From NCBI RefSeq assembly GCF_013415115.1, contig NZ_JACCDD010000006.1, positions 124,001-188,000 of the forward strand: a stretch of DNA of 64,000 nucleotides, written 5' to 3'. The position numbers and the translations under genes are program-made. The stretch is from Vreelandella zhaodongensis (lineage in GTDB: Bacteria; Pseudomonadota; Gammaproteobacteria; Pseudomonadales; Halomonadaceae). Within the stretch, counting starts at the first letter, position 1. Every line of letters begins with the position of its first letter. Shown here piece after piece: positions 25,209 to 33,677 of the stretch. The notes beneath the pieces are model-generated. The model did not search any database. It had not been told where the DNA came from and was given only the letters and a program-made list of their open reading frames with translations.

Positions 25209-27023
25209 ATGTCAAAGATAACGGCACAAGTCCAGCAACCCCCCACGGATACTGTTCAAGCGTGGTTGCACGATTTTGATACTGCCCTTCAGGCCCAGGA
25301 TATTGAGCGAGTTCTGTCTCTGTTTGGAGACGAGTGCTACTGGCGTGACTTTCTTACCTTCACCTGGAATTTAAAAACCTGCGAAGGCAAAGATGAAATT
25401 CAGGCCATGCTCAATACCACGCTCAATAACGTACAGCCTTCGAACTGGCAGTTAGACGGCGAGGCCACTGAAAACGGCGATATCTACGATGCGTGGTTTA
25501 CCTTTGAAACAGCGGTTGCCAGCGGTAAAGGCTATTTGCGCCTTAAAGAAGGCAGGTGCTGGACGTTGTTAACCACCATGCAAGCGCTGAACGACTACCC
25601 TGAGCAGTGCAATCACCATCGCCCAAAAGGGGCTGAGCACGGTGCCAATAAGCAGCGTGAAACGTGGTTAGAGTTACGACAACGTGAAGAAGCTGAACTG
25701 GGCTACATCCGGCAGCCTTACTGCGTGATTATTGGCGGTGGCCAGGGTGGTATTGGTTTAGGCGCACGGCTAAGGCAACTGGGCGTGCCAACGATAATCA
25801 TTGAGCGAAACGAGCGCGCGGGAGATTCCTGGCGTAACCGTTACAAGTCACTCTGCTTGCACGATCCAGTGTGGTACGACCACCTTCCCTATATCCCCTT
25901 CCCAGATAACTGGCCTGTATTCGCCCCTAAAGACAAAGTGGGGGACTGGTTGGAAATGTACACAAAAGTGATGGAGCTCAATTATTGGAGTTCAACCGAG
26001 TGTCAGAATGCTAGCTACGACGAGGTCGCAGGTGAGTGGGTGGTTAAGGTTAAGCGCAACGGCGAAGAGATCACGCTACGACCCAAACAGTTGGTGATGG
26101 CTACCGGTATGTCAGGAATGCCCAATGTGCCTAAATTCCCAGGAGCAGAAAACTTTGCAGGTGAGCAGCAGCACTCTAGCCAGCACCCGGGGCCGGACGC
26201 CTATAAAGGTAAGAAATGCGTCATCGTGGGCTCTAATAACTCGGCACATGATATTGCCGCCGCACTATGGGAGCACGACGCTGATGTCACCATGCTGCAG
26301 CGTTCATCTACCCATATTGTGAAGTCGGATTCGCTGATGGAGGAGGTGCTGGGGCCGCTTTATTCGGAAGAGGCTGTGGCGAGTGGCTTAACCCATGAAA
26401 AAGCCGACTTGGTGTTTGCCTCAATCCCTTACAAGGTGCTGCCGGATTTTCAGCGCCCCGCCTTTGAAGCGATTAAAAAGCGCGATGCTGAGTTTTACCA
26501 AAAGCTTGAGAAAGCAGGTTTCATGCTCGATTTTGGTGACGATGAATCGGGGCTGTTTTTAAAGTATCTACGCCGTGGTTCGGGTTACTACATCGATGTA
26601 GGCGCATGCGACTTGGTGGCCAGTGGCGATATCAAGCTGCGCAGCGGTGTGGGCATTGACCACATTAACCCACACTCCATCACGCTTACCGATGGCAGTG
26701 AGCTTGACGCTGACTTGATTGTCTATGCCACCGGCTATGGTTCGATGAATGGCTGGGCGGCACGGCTTATTTCTCAAGAAGTGGCCGATAAAGTGGGTAA
26801 GTGTTGGGGATTAGGTTCCGATACCACCAAAGACCCCGGCCCATGGGAGGGCGAGCTGCGCAATATGTGGAAGCCCACTCAGCAAGAGGCACTGTGGTTC
26901 CATGGCGGCAACCTACACCAGTCGCGGCACTACTCACGTTATTTGGCGCTGCAGTTAAAAGCACGCATGGAAGGGCTAGACACCCCTGTCTATGGCCTGC
27001 AGCCAGTTCATCACAGAGCATGA
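25209..27023 (+). CDS. SnoaL-like/FAD flavin monooxygenase fusion
   Basis: The 604-residue protein begins with a SnoaL/NTF2-like cone domain (about residues 15-145: WLHDFDTALQAQDIERVLSLFGDECYWRDF), joined to a class B flavin monooxygenase. FAD binding is at CVIIGGGQGGIGLGARLRQLG (about 173-193), a flavin-monooxygenase-like FAGEQQHSSQH motif follows, then NAD(P)H binding at CVIVGSNNSAHDIA and ATGYGS late in the protein. Such enzymes oxygenate ketones or N/S centres. ATG 25209 has GGAG at a spacing of 8; the upstream frame to 25047 includes the promoter and is not coding. It shares an operon with butanediol dehydrogenase, 15 bases apart, so a small ketone such as acetoin is a reasonable but unproven substrate. 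Confidence 0.88.
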   Translation: MSKITAQVQQPPTDTVQAWLHDFDTALQAQDIERVLSLFGDECYWRDFLTFTWNLKTCEGKDEIQAMLNTTLNNVQPSNWQLDGEATENGDIYDAWFTFETAVASGKGYLRLKEGRCWTLLTTMQALNDYPEQCNHHRPKGAEHGANKQRETWLELRQREEAELGYIRQPYCVIIGGGQGGIGLGARLRQLGVPTIIIERNERAGDSWRNRYKSLCLHDPVWYDHLPYIPFPDNWPVFAPKDKVGDWLEMYTKVMELNYWSSTECQNASYDEVAGEWVVKVKRNGEEITLRPKQLVMATGMSGMPNVPKFPGAENFAGEQQHSSQHPGPDAYKGKKCVIVGSNNSAHDIAAALWEHDADVTMLQRSSTHIVKSDSLMEEVLGPLYSEEAVASGLTHEKADLVFASIPYKVLPDFQRPAFEAIKKRDAEFYQKLEKAGFMLDFGDDESGLFLKYLRRGSGYYIDVGACDLVASGDIKLRSGVGIDHINPHSITLTDGSELDADLIVYATGYGSMNGWAARLISQEVADKVGKCWGLGSDTTKDPGPWEGELRNMWKPTQQEALWFHGGNLHQSRHYSRYLALQLKARMEGLDTPVYGLQPVHHRA

Positions 27024-27038
27024 GATAAGGGGCAGTAT

Positions 27039-28103
27039 ATGAGCCAGTCAACGATGCAGGCAGCAGTGTGGTACGCAGCGAAAGATCTTCGTGTTGAGCA
27101 AATGCCGATACCGACGATTAACGACCCTCATGAGGTAAAGGTCAAAGTGGCTGCTTGTGGTATTTGTGGCAGCGATTTGCATGAGTACGCTGCCGGGCCG
27201 ATTTTTATTCCGGTCGATAAGCCGCACCCGATTAGCGGTGAACAAGCACCGATTATCATGGGGCATGAATTCGCTGGTGAAGTGGTTGAGGTAGGCGACA
27301 AAGTAACACGGGTGAAAGTGGGGGATCGCGTTGCCATAGAGCCGATTCTTTCACCTAATCAGAACGGTGCTTATCAAATGGAGCGCTATAACCTCACGCC
27401 GCTATTGGGTTTTCATGGCCTTTCTGGCGGCGGCGGTGGCTTCTCGGAGTTCACCGTGATGGGGGAGCACATGGTGCATAAGCTGCCGGATGATCTCAGC
27501 TTCGAGCAAGGTGCATTGGTAGAGCCAGCGGCGGTTGCTTTGCATGCCGTTCGTCAAAGTAGTTTGAAAGCGGGGGATAGCGCGGCAGTATTTGGCGCTG
27601 GCCCGATTGGGTTAATGACCATCGAAGCACTAAAAGCAGCAGGCGCCGCTCAAATTTACGCCGTGGAAGTAGCACCTTCACGTAAAGCCAAGGCCGAAGC
27701 GCTTGGCGCTATTGTAGTGGACCCACAGCAAGAAGATGCAGTGGCTAAGCTACAAATGTTGAGCAATGGCGGCGTTGACGTAGCGTTCGAGGTGACTGGG
27801 ATTCCGGCCGTACTGAATCAGTCTTTGCATAGTACTCACGAAGGCGGAGAAGTGATCGTGGTGAGTATTTGGGAAGGGGAGGCCAGTTTCCATCCCAACG
27901 ACCTGGTCATTAAAGAGCGCACCATGAAAGGTATTATTGCCTATCGCCATGTGTATCCAGCGGTGATGGCGCTAATGCAGCGTGGCTACTTCCGAGCGCA
28001 AGACATGGTGACTCAGCGTATCCCGCTAGCAGATATCGTGGAGGAGGGATTTGAAGCGCTACTAAGTGACAAGGCACAGGTGAAAATCATCGTAACGCCA
28101 TAG
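27039..28103 (+). CDS. 2,3-butanediol dehydrogenase, zinc MDR family
   Basis: The 354-residue protein has catalytic zinc ligands in ACGICGSDLHEY and IIMGHEFAGEVVEVG, the FIPVDKPHPISGEQAPI segment typical of 2,3-butanediol/acetoin dehydrogenases, a structural-zinc lobe without the four Cys (as in this subfamily), GFHGLSGGGGGFSEF and NAD binding at AAVFGAGPIGLMTIEALKAAGA. It should interconvert 2,3-butanediol and acetoin with NAD. It is the second gene of the sigma-54 operon and overlaps nothing downstream. The pairing with an AcoR-like regulator supports the assignment. Confidence 0.88.
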   Translation: MSQSTMQAAVWYAAKDLRVEQMPIPTINDPHEVKVKVAACGICGSDLHEYAAGPIFIPVDKPHPISGEQAPIIMGHEFAGEVVEVGDKVTRVKVGDRVAIEPILSPNQNGAYQMERYNLTPLLGFHGLSGGGGGFSEFTVMGEHMVHKLPDDLSFEQGALVEPAAVALHAVRQSSLKAGDSAAVFGAGPIGLMTIEALKAAGAAQIYAVEVAPSRKAKAEALGAIVVDPQQEDAVAKLQMLSNGGVDVAFEVTGIPAVLNQSLHSTHEGGEVIVVSIWEGEASFHPNDLVIKERTMKGIIAYRHVYPAVMALMQRGYFRAQDMVTQRIPLADIVEEGFEALLSDKAQVKIIVTP

Positions 28104-28207
28104 TTACTACTGCTTTAGCAACACTATGTTGACGCATTGTGAAGCAAGGCCACTCTGAAATGCGCAGCGCTGGTGCATTTTGTTTGCTGCAATGCGTTAT
28201 GAAGAAT

Positions 28208-28228
28208 TTAAAAACCAACGGTTTTTAA
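28208..28228 (+). promoter_or_regulatory. Inverted repeat upstream of the second sigma-54 promoter
   Basis: TTAAAAACC-AAC-GGTTTTTAA is a perfect 9-base inverted repeat with a 3-base centre. It lies about 60 bases upstream of the -12 element at 28276-28277. It could be an activator site, or a weak terminator-like hairpin about 100 bases after the dehydrogenase stop, although the right arm is followed by only a short A/T run. Confidence 0.4.
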
Positions 28229-28262
28229 GTAAGTATATGTTTTTTAAAATTTATTAAAAATC

Positions 28263-28278
28263 TGGCACACAGCTCGCA
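28263..28278 (+). promoter_or_regulatory. Second sigma-54 (-24/-12) promoter, no conventional gene downstream
   Basis: CTGGCACACAGCTCGCA has GG at 28264-28265 and GC at 28276-28277 separated by 10 bases. The -24 block TGGCAC is perfect and the -12 block reads TCGC in place of TTGC. A start near 28288 is predicted. The next conventional gene, ompW, begins 300 bases on and is shielded by a strong terminator. Confidence 0.7.
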
Positions 28279-28287
28279 TTATATTAA

Positions 28288-28427
28288 ACAAGAAGCAAAT
28301 GAACAGAGTAGACAGATGCAAGATGCCACTCTCCCTTCTTTGCTATATCGCCCCGGCAGAGATTGGTAAGCGATACACCGAGTGAGCTGGCGTGCTCCAC
28401 CTGGGTCCCCTTCGGGGGACTTTTTTT
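28288..28427 (+). ncRNA. Candidate sigma-54-dependent small RNA or micropeptide transcript
   Basis: A transcript from the -24/-12 promoter would run about 140 bases to the terminator at 28405-28427 and contains no ordinary gene. Its 5-prime part is A-rich (AACAAGAAGCAAATGAACAG) and carries one AAnAAnAA motif of the kind bound by Hfq/Crc. Two short frames exist: 28 codons from ATG 28299 to the TGA at 28385, and 17 codons from ATG 28316 reading MQDATLPSLLYRPGRDW to the TAA at 28369. Neither has a strong ribosome site. I do not recognise the RNA. The boundaries are predicted from promoter and terminator, not seen directly. Confidence 0.5.
28405..28427 (+). terminator. Strong Rho-independent terminator of the candidate small transcript
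   Basis: GTCCCC-TTCG-GGGGAC with a stable TTCG tetraloop is followed directly by seven T residues. It lies 300 bases after the butanediol dehydrogenase stop and 160 bases before ompW, so it most simply ends the transcript from the 28263-28278 promoter. Confidence 0.9.
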
Positions 28428-28484
28428 ATGCGTAGAGAAAATAGTAAACGAAAATTTACTTATATTAATATTTTACAGAAGGTT

Positions 28485-28512
28485 TTGAAACGCTGTTCTT
28501 TTATTATATACT
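28485..28512 (+). promoter_or_regulatory. Sigma-70 promoter of ompW
   Basis: TTGAAA (28485-28490) and TATACT (28507-28512) are separated by 16 bases. The predicted start is near 28519, leaving a leader of about 70 bases before the ompW ATG at 28590, which has GAGGATAAC upstream. Confidence 0.65.
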
Positions 28513-28589
28513 GTACAAGTAGGTCGATTGATCGGCATCGTAATCCCTAGCGCAATGGAACATGTGCATTATTAAAGAGGATAACCCTG

Positions 28590-29198
28590 ATGAAAAAAAT
28601 TAAATTAATCTCGGCTGCTGTTATTTCAGCTGGCGCGATCATGGTAAGCCAAGCAGCACTAGCCTACGAAGCAGGCGATACGTTCGTACGTATCGGTGTT
28701 GCGCAAACGAATACTGGGTCTGGCAACGGTAACGTCGGTGACGCATCGCTCAATGTCCAAAGTGCCCGTGGTGTTACTTTCGGTGCTGGCTACCTGTTCA
28801 CTGACAACGTAGGTGTTGAGCTTAATAGCTCCGAGAAGTTTGAACATGACCTGAACACAAACCCAGGTGGTGGCGTGGGTAGCGTAGACCGCATGCCGAT
28901 CAACCTTCTGGTTAACTACTATCCAATGGGTGGTATGGATTCGCGAGTGCAGCCTTACGTGGGGGCAGGCTTGAACTACACGCGCTTCTCGGGTGAGCCT
29001 GAGGGTCTGAGCGTTGACAAAAGCTACGGCATCGTTGGGCAAGCAGGGGTAGACCTTGCTGTGACACATAACATTATGCTGAACGGTTTCGTCAACTACG
29101 CTGATGTGAGTGCCGATATTGATTCAGGCGGTGCGACGATTGGCAAGGTAGATATTGATCCAGTCACTATCGGTGGCGGTGTTACTTACCGCTTCTAA
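28590..29198 (+). CDS. ompW: OmpW-family outer membrane protein
   Basis: The 202-residue product has a signal peptide (MKKIKLISAAVISAGAIMVSQAALA) and an eight-stranded barrel pattern. Diagnostic OmpW segments are YEAGDTFVRIGVAQTNTGSG at the mature N-terminus, RGVTFGAGYLFTDNVGVELNSS, PINLLVNYYPMG, QPYVGAGLNYTRF and the terminal VTIGGGVTYRF with a C-terminal Phe. OmpW forms a narrow channel for small hydrophobic molecules and often responds to osmotic or redox stress. It has its own promoter and is followed by a terminator. Confidence 0.93.
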   Translation: MKKIKLISAAVISAGAIMVSQAALAYEAGDTFVRIGVAQTNTGSGNGNVGDASLNVQSARGVTFGAGYLFTDNVGVELNSSEKFEHDLNTNPGGGVGSVDRMPINLLVNYYPMGGMDSRVQPYVGAGLNYTRFSGEPEGLSVDKSYGIVGQAGVDLAVTHNIMLNGFVNYADVSADIDSGGATIGKVDIDPVTIGGGVTYRF

Positions 29199-29233
29199 TC
29201 GCTAAACCAAACGTTGTTGAAGTACGTCTAAAC

Positions 29234-29266
29234 AGTACGCCCAGCTTTAAGCTGGGCGTACTTTTA
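29234..29266. terminator. Terminator between convergent ompW and pepQ
   Basis: AGTACGCCCAGC-TTTAA-GCTGGGCGTACT is a perfect 12-base stem with a 5-base loop. It is followed on the plus strand by TTTT. On the minus strand the tail is less T-rich, but the same hairpin may serve the convergent prolidase gene. Confidence 0.85.
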
Positions 29267-29286
29267 TATCGCAATGCACGATTAGG

Positions 29287-30585
29287 TTATGGCGTTAAGT
29301 TATCAAAGCCGTTTTCGGTAATTAGTACGTTATCTTCAATCCGGATGCCGCCACACGCTGCTAATGAGTCGACCAGCACCCAGTTAATGGGCAGTGCCTT
29401 ACTGCGCAATGGCTCTAGCAGCATAGGAATATAGTAAAACCCTGGTTCGATTGTTACTACCATGCCTGGACGTAGCGTACGGGTTAATCGTAACGCTGGG
29501 TGTTCCTCCGGCGCGGGCGAAGGCGTTCCATCCGGATGGCGTAGCCCTGCCACATCGTGAACCTGCAGGCCCAACGAGTGACCTAAGCCGTGTGGGCAAA
29601 AGGCTCGCGTAACCCCTTCACTGACGGCTTCTTTGGTGCTGCCTCGAAATAGGTCGTGTGTGATGAGAATGTCAGCCAGCTGGTGGTGCATTTGCTCATG
29701 TAGCGCCATAAATTCAACGCCTGGCGCAACGCTTTCCACAAGGTTGTTTTTTAAGGTGTGCAGGGCACCTAACAATTCGTGAAACATGTTAGGTGCATCG
29801 GGCCCTGCGTAAGTGCGGGTAATATCAGCGCAGTAGCCGCGAAAACGACGCCCTGCATCAACCAGCAAGCTGTGCCGTTGCTTAGGGGTGGTCAGGTTGT
29901 AGTGCTGGTAGTGCAGCACGCCCGCATGCTGATTAAGACCGATGATGTTTTGGTAAGGCACGTCTGATTCACGCTGTCTGCTAGCGCCCAAATAAGCCAG
30001 TTGAATGTCCAGCTCTGCAGATGCACCAACGAAAGCGGCTTGTGCAGCTTGATGCCCTGCCATTGCCAAGCGATTCGCTTCCCTCAGACAAGCAATTTCA
30101 TACTGAGTTTTAAACATACGCAGTTCGTCTAGCGCGTGAACCAGCATAACGGGGTGCTGCAGGGCATCTCGCGCTTGTGCTGGCATCGCATCAAGGCGAT
30201 CAATATCACCAATGATGGCTGCACGACCAGGTAGAGAAGGCATTGTGATACTGGGGCATAGCTGCACATCGAATTCAGCAACCCAGGGCTCGTCGGGCAA
30301 GTGGGTCGGCAAGTGCCAGAAGTCGGCAGGTGCATAGAGATACAGCTGCGGGCGTTTACCTGGCTGAATTACCAGCCAGCTATGTTGAATGTCGTCCATG
30401 CCCACCCAGTGCATAAAGTGGCCATAGGTTTGAAAGGTGGGTGACTGGTCGTCCCCAAAATGTGGGCTGGCATGACCACTGTAAATAGCGAGGCTATCCA
30501 ACTCGTGTTTGGCGAGTATGTCAGAGTAGGCACGCTGTAGATGGGCTAAGTGGTCGCGTTGTAAGTTAAACAGGGTAGTTGACAT
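29287..30585 (-). CDS. pepQ: Xaa-Pro dipeptidase (prolidase), M24 family
   Basis: The 432-residue protein has the N-terminal creatinase-like domain and the pita-bread metallopeptidase domain. Metal ligands are visible in LLVDAGRRFRGYCADITRTY (Asp, Asp), HGLGHSLGLQVHD (His), TIEPGFYYIP (Glu) and GGIRIEDN (Glu). The length and the YGHFMHWVGMDD segment fit PepQ, which splits Xaa-Pro dipeptides and, in some bacteria, organophosphates. The frame extends to 30723, but ATG 30585 starts the family N-terminus. It closes a run of minus-strand genes for peptide uptake, so it probably processes imported Pro dipeptides. Confidence 0.9.
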   Translation of the reverse strand: MSTTLFNLQRDHLAHLQRAYSDILAKHELDSLAIYSGHASPHFGDDQSPTFQTYGHFMHWVGMDDIQHSWLVIQPGKRPQLYLYAPADFWHLPTHLPDEPWVAEFDVQLCPSITMPSLPGRAAIIGDIDRLDAMPAQARDALQHPVMLVHALDELRMFKTQYEIACLREANRLAMAGHQAAQAAFVGASAELDIQLAYLGASRQRESDVPYQNIIGLNQHAGVLHYQHYNLTTPKQRHSLLVDAGRRFRGYCADITRTYAGPDAPNMFHELLGALHTLKNNLVESVAPGVEFMALHEQMHHQLADILITHDLFRGSTKEAVSEGVTRAFCPHGLGHSLGLQVHDVAGLRHPDGTPSPAPEEHPALRLTRTLRPGMVVTIEPGFYYIPMLLEPLRSKALPINWVLVDSLAACGGIRIEDNVLITENGFDNLTP

Positions 30586-30628
30586 GGTGGTGGCGTGTCC
30601 TTTCTCAAAAGCCTTCTTAAAAGCTTGC

Positions 30629-31540
30629 TCAGAGTCGTGATAAGGCGAGTTCACTCCAGAGTTTATCGAGCTCCGCGTGAGACTGATGTTGGTGTCGGTA
30701 TAGTCGTAATTCCATGGGCACATCCCAGCGACTATCGCCCGCTCGGACTAAGGTGCCGTTGGCCAGTTCTGCTGCGACGGTGCGCTCTGGTAACCAACTC
30801 ATGCCGTAACCAAGAAGCACCAGTTCTTTGATGCCTGCGGCATAAAGATTCTCGTTTTGCGCAGTGAGATAGGTACTTTGAGGTAGGCGAGCAAGGTGCG
30901 CTTTCACCGCCGAGCCCAACAAACCGCGCTTGGGGTATGCCAGCCATGGGGTTGGCTGTTGCCGCGAGCCAGGTAGTAAGGCGCAGGGAGAACCGTCCGC
31001 GTTCAGCCCTGTGATGGGAATCAAACGCTCATGGCCAATAACGCGATACGTGCAGGCGCTGGTGTCTATCTCTAAATCGCACCGACCTATTGGCCAGTAA
31101 CAGATAGCCAGGTCACACTCCGCCCGAGCAAGCGCCTGAAAATAGTCGCTGGCTACCCAGCTGGTAGCACGTAAATATGGCTGTATTCTCTCTTGCCAGC
31201 CAGTGGCGGCAAGCCACTCCGGCAAAAAATGTGCGAGCAGGCTTTGCGGCGCCGCAGCCATAATGCGGCGTTGTTGTCCGGCGCTAATTTCACGCACGCG
31301 ATCACGAGTCAAGCGCACCCGGTCGGTGACTTGCTCGCAAAGCGTTAGAAACTCTTCTCCCGCTGGCGTGAGCGAAAGCGGCAGTGTTTGCCGGTTGATC
31401 AGCGTGACCCCCATCTCCTCTTCCAGCAGCTTGATGCGCCGCGAAAAAGTGGGTTGCGTGACATGCTGCTCATCCGCTGCGCGGGAGAAGTGTCGCGTTC
31501 TGGCCAGGGCAATAAAGTCGTCTAGCCAGCGAATTTCCAT
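30629..31540 (-). CDS. LysR-family regulator (HypT-like)
   Basis: The 303-residue protein has an N-terminal winged helix (IRWLDDFIALARTRHFSRAADEQHVTQPTFSRRIKLLEEEMGVTL) and a periplasmic-binding-protein-like effector domain. The first 45 residues resemble the HypT/YjiE branch (W..DF..L...R.FS.AA....VTQP.FSRRI..LE). It sits between dppF and pepQ in the same orientation with gaps of 43-49 bases, so it is probably co-transcribed with the peptide transporter and may regulate it. The inducer is not evident. Confidence 0.85.
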   Translation of the reverse strand: MEIRWLDDFIALARTRHFSRAADEQHVTQPTFSRRIKLLEEEMGVTLINRQTLPLSLTPAGEEFLTLCEQVTDRVRLTRDRVREISAGQQRRIMAAAPQSLLAHFLPEWLAATGWQERIQPYLRATSWVASDYFQALARAECDLAICYWPIGRCDLEIDTSACTYRVIGHERLIPITGLNADGSPCALLPGSRQQPTPWLAYPKRGLLGSAVKAHLARLPQSTYLTAQNENLYAAGIKELVLLGYGMSWLPERTVAAELANGTLVRAGDSRWDVPMELRLYRHQHQSHAELDKLWSELALSRL

Positions 31541-31589
31541 GTCTTACCTCGTAGTGCTGCCAAGCCTGATGTTGCTGTTAACAGCGCTT

Positions 31590-32657
31590 TCATAGCCGAC
31601 CTTCTTCAACAGCGTGGCACGCAACGCGGGTGCCGTCATCCTGGGTTTGTAAAGCAGGGATTTCCCGCTTGCAGCGGTCGTTGACGTAAGGGCAGCGCCC
31701 GTGGAAAACACAGCCGCTTGGTAAATTAACCGGTGTAGGCACCTCGCCAGTGAGACGAATATGCTGTGGTCGGTCATCTTTCAAGCGGGGAATAGCTGAT
31801 AACAGTGCCTGGGTATACGGGTGGCGCGGTTTGGCAAACAGTGTTGCAGTGGTGGCAACCTCGCATACCGTCCCCAAGTACATGACGGCTACCCGAGTGC
31901 CAAAGTGTTCAACGACTGCTAAGTCATGAGTAATAAATAGGTAGGTGAGATTACGGTCGCGCTGAGCATCCATCAGCAGGTTCAATACCTGGGCTTGAAT
32001 GGAAACATCGAGCGCTGAAATAGGCTCGTCAGCAACGATGAACTCTGGGTCAACGGCCAAAGCACGAGCAATGGCGATACGCTGGCGCTGACCACCGGAA
32101 AACTCGTGCCCGAAGCGTTTGCCCCAGTCGGGGTCGATCCCAACTGAGCGCATCACATCTCCGACTTTGTCGAGAATCTTTGCTTGATTCCAGTCTGGAT
32201 GGTGCAAGCGAAGGGGTTCTTCCAGGGTTTGCTGAATGGTCATTCGCGGGTTCAGCGATGCGTAAGGATTCTGAAAAATCATCTGCATACGCTTGCGATA
32301 GGGCAGCAATTGGCGTGAGCTTAAATGGTCAATACGTTCGCCACCATAATGAATCTCACCTTCTGAAGGGGTGATAAGCCCCATCACGGTGCGAGCAACG
32401 GTGGATTTACCGCACCCAGACTCGCCAACCACACAAAGTGCTTCGCCGCGTTTTATATCGAGATTAACGCCGTTGATCGCATGCACATACTCTTGGTGAC
32501 GAACCAGCTTGCCGCCTTTAAAGCGGAGCTGGTCTAGGAAATCCCCTGATAGTGAAAAGCGCTTTTTTAACCCGCGAATTTGCAGCAATGAATCGCTACT
32601 CTCTTCGTTTTGTGTCGGGGTAGAAGTAACACTAAGCGTTTCTGCCTGAGCATTCAT
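31590..32657 (-). CDS. dppF: Dipeptide ABC transporter ATP-binding protein DppF-like
   Basis: The 355-residue ATPase shows Walker A ALCVVGESGCGKSTVARTVMGL, the Q-loop RMQMIFQNPYASLNPRMT, the signature EFSGGQRQRIAIARAL and Walker B FIVADEPISALD. The C-terminal oligopeptide-permease domain has PHYTQALLSAIP-like text and the Cys-rich VNLPSGCVFHGRCPYVNDRC cluster seen in DppD/DppF/OppF. The first 30 residues are an extra polar leader. It overlaps dppD by 4 bases (ATGA), so translation is coupled. With dppD it should energise uptake of peptides. Confidence 0.9.
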   Translation of the reverse strand: MNAQAETLSVTSTPTQNEESSDSLLQIRGLKKRFSLSGDFLDQLRFKGGKLVRHQEYVHAINGVNLDIKRGEALCVVGESGCGKSTVARTVMGLITPSEGEIHYGGERIDHLSSRQLLPYRKRMQMIFQNPYASLNPRMTIQQTLEEPLRLHHPDWNQAKILDKVGDVMRSVGIDPDWGKRFGHEFSGGQRQRIAIARALAVDPEFIVADEPISALDVSIQAQVLNLLMDAQRDRNLTYLFITHDLAVVEHFGTRVAVMYLGTVCEVATTATLFAKPRHPYTQALLSAIPRLKDDRPQHIRLTGEVPTPVNLPSGCVFHGRCPYVNDRCKREIPALQTQDDGTRVACHAVEEGRL

Positions 32658-33670
32658 GGGGACTCCTCCTTCAGGCGACGGTCTTCAAGCATTTCAGCCA
32701 CCATATGGCAGGCGACACGACAGTTGCCCGACTCAACAAACGCAGGCACTTGTTGGGTACATGCAGGGCGTGGTTGACCATCAGCACGGTTGATAAAATC
32801 GCAGCGTGGATGGAAAGCGCAGCCACTGGGCAAGTTAGATAGCGATGGCATACTGCCACGAATTTGATTGAGCCTTTCGCCCGGGGTTGCCATTTGGGGC
32901 AGTGCGTTAATCAATCCCTGGGTATAGGGGTGTTGTGGGTCATTGATGATTTCGCGTGTGGAGCCTTGCTCGATGACGCGACCTGCATACATGACCAATA
33001 TGCGTTGAGTCACTTGGCTGACGACCCCTAAGTCGTGGGTAATCAATATAAGTCCGACGTTATGTTGCTCGCAAAGCTCTAGCAACAGCGCCATGATTTC
33101 AGCTTGGATGGTGACATCCAGCGCCGTCGTAGGCTCGTCGGCAATAATAATATCTGGGTCAAGCAGTAGCGCAATGGCAATGATAATACGCTGGCGCATG
33201 CCGCCGGAAAGCTCATGGGGATACTGATCCAAACGCGTTTCTGGCGAAGGGATTTGCACTTGTCGCAGTTTATCGAGTGCAATCGCGCGGGCTTCTTTCG
33301 TAGAGATGCGTCGATGGGCTTTTAAGCATTCAACCATCTGTTCGCCAATAGAAAGCACTGGGTTCAGCGTCATCATCGGGTCTTGGAAGATCATTGATAT
33401 ACGATTACCGCGCACTTTGCGCAGACCACGCTCGGACATTGTGTTGAGCGTTTGGCCGTCAAACGTAATCGTGCCACCGGCAATAAACCCAGGCTTGGCG
33501 ATCAAGTTAAGCAGCGAGAAAGCGGCGACGGATTTACCTGCCCCAGACTCACCAACGATGCCTAAGCGCTCGCCGCGTTCAAGTGTGAAAGAGACGTCGC
33601 GCAGTGCTCGGACTTCGCCCTGACGAAGGGCAAAACGCACGTCGAGTTGAGAGACTTCAAGAAGTGCCAT
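32654..33670 (-). CDS. dppD: Dipeptide ABC transporter ATP-binding protein DppD-like
   Basis: The 338-residue ATPase has Walker [24 protein letters not shown]-loop [18 protein letters not shown], signature [19 protein letters not shown], Walker [21 protein letters not shown] and the C-terminal peptide-permease domain ([11 protein letters not shown] and a Cys cluster in [16 protein letters not shown]). It begins 7 bases after dppC and overlaps dppF. GES(G/A)AGKS and the SGGMRQR signature identify it as the D-type subunit rather than F. Confidence 0.9.
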   Translation of the reverse strand: MALLEVSQLDVRFALRQGEVRALRDVSFTLERGERLGIVGESGAGKSVAAFSLLNLIAKPGFIAGGTITFDGQTLNTMSERGLRKVRGNRISMIFQDPMMTLNPVLSIGEQMVECLKAHRRISTKEARAIALDKLRQVQIPSPETRLDQYPHELSGGMRQRIIIAIALLLDPDIIIADEPTTALDVTIQAEIMALLLELCEQHNVGLILITHDLGVVSQVTQRILVMYAGRVIEQGSTREIINDPQHPYTQGLINALPQMATPGERLNQIRGSMPSLSNLPSGCAFHPRCDFINRADGQPRPACTQQVPAFVESGNCRVACHMVAEMLEDRRLKEESP

Positions 33671-33677
33671 GGTGTCC

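Noticed and set aside
28288..28427. Identity of the small transcript as a CrcZ-type RNA
   Set aside because: Only one AAnAAnAA motif is present, whereas CrcZ-type RNAs are longer and carry several; no cbrAB genes are nearby.
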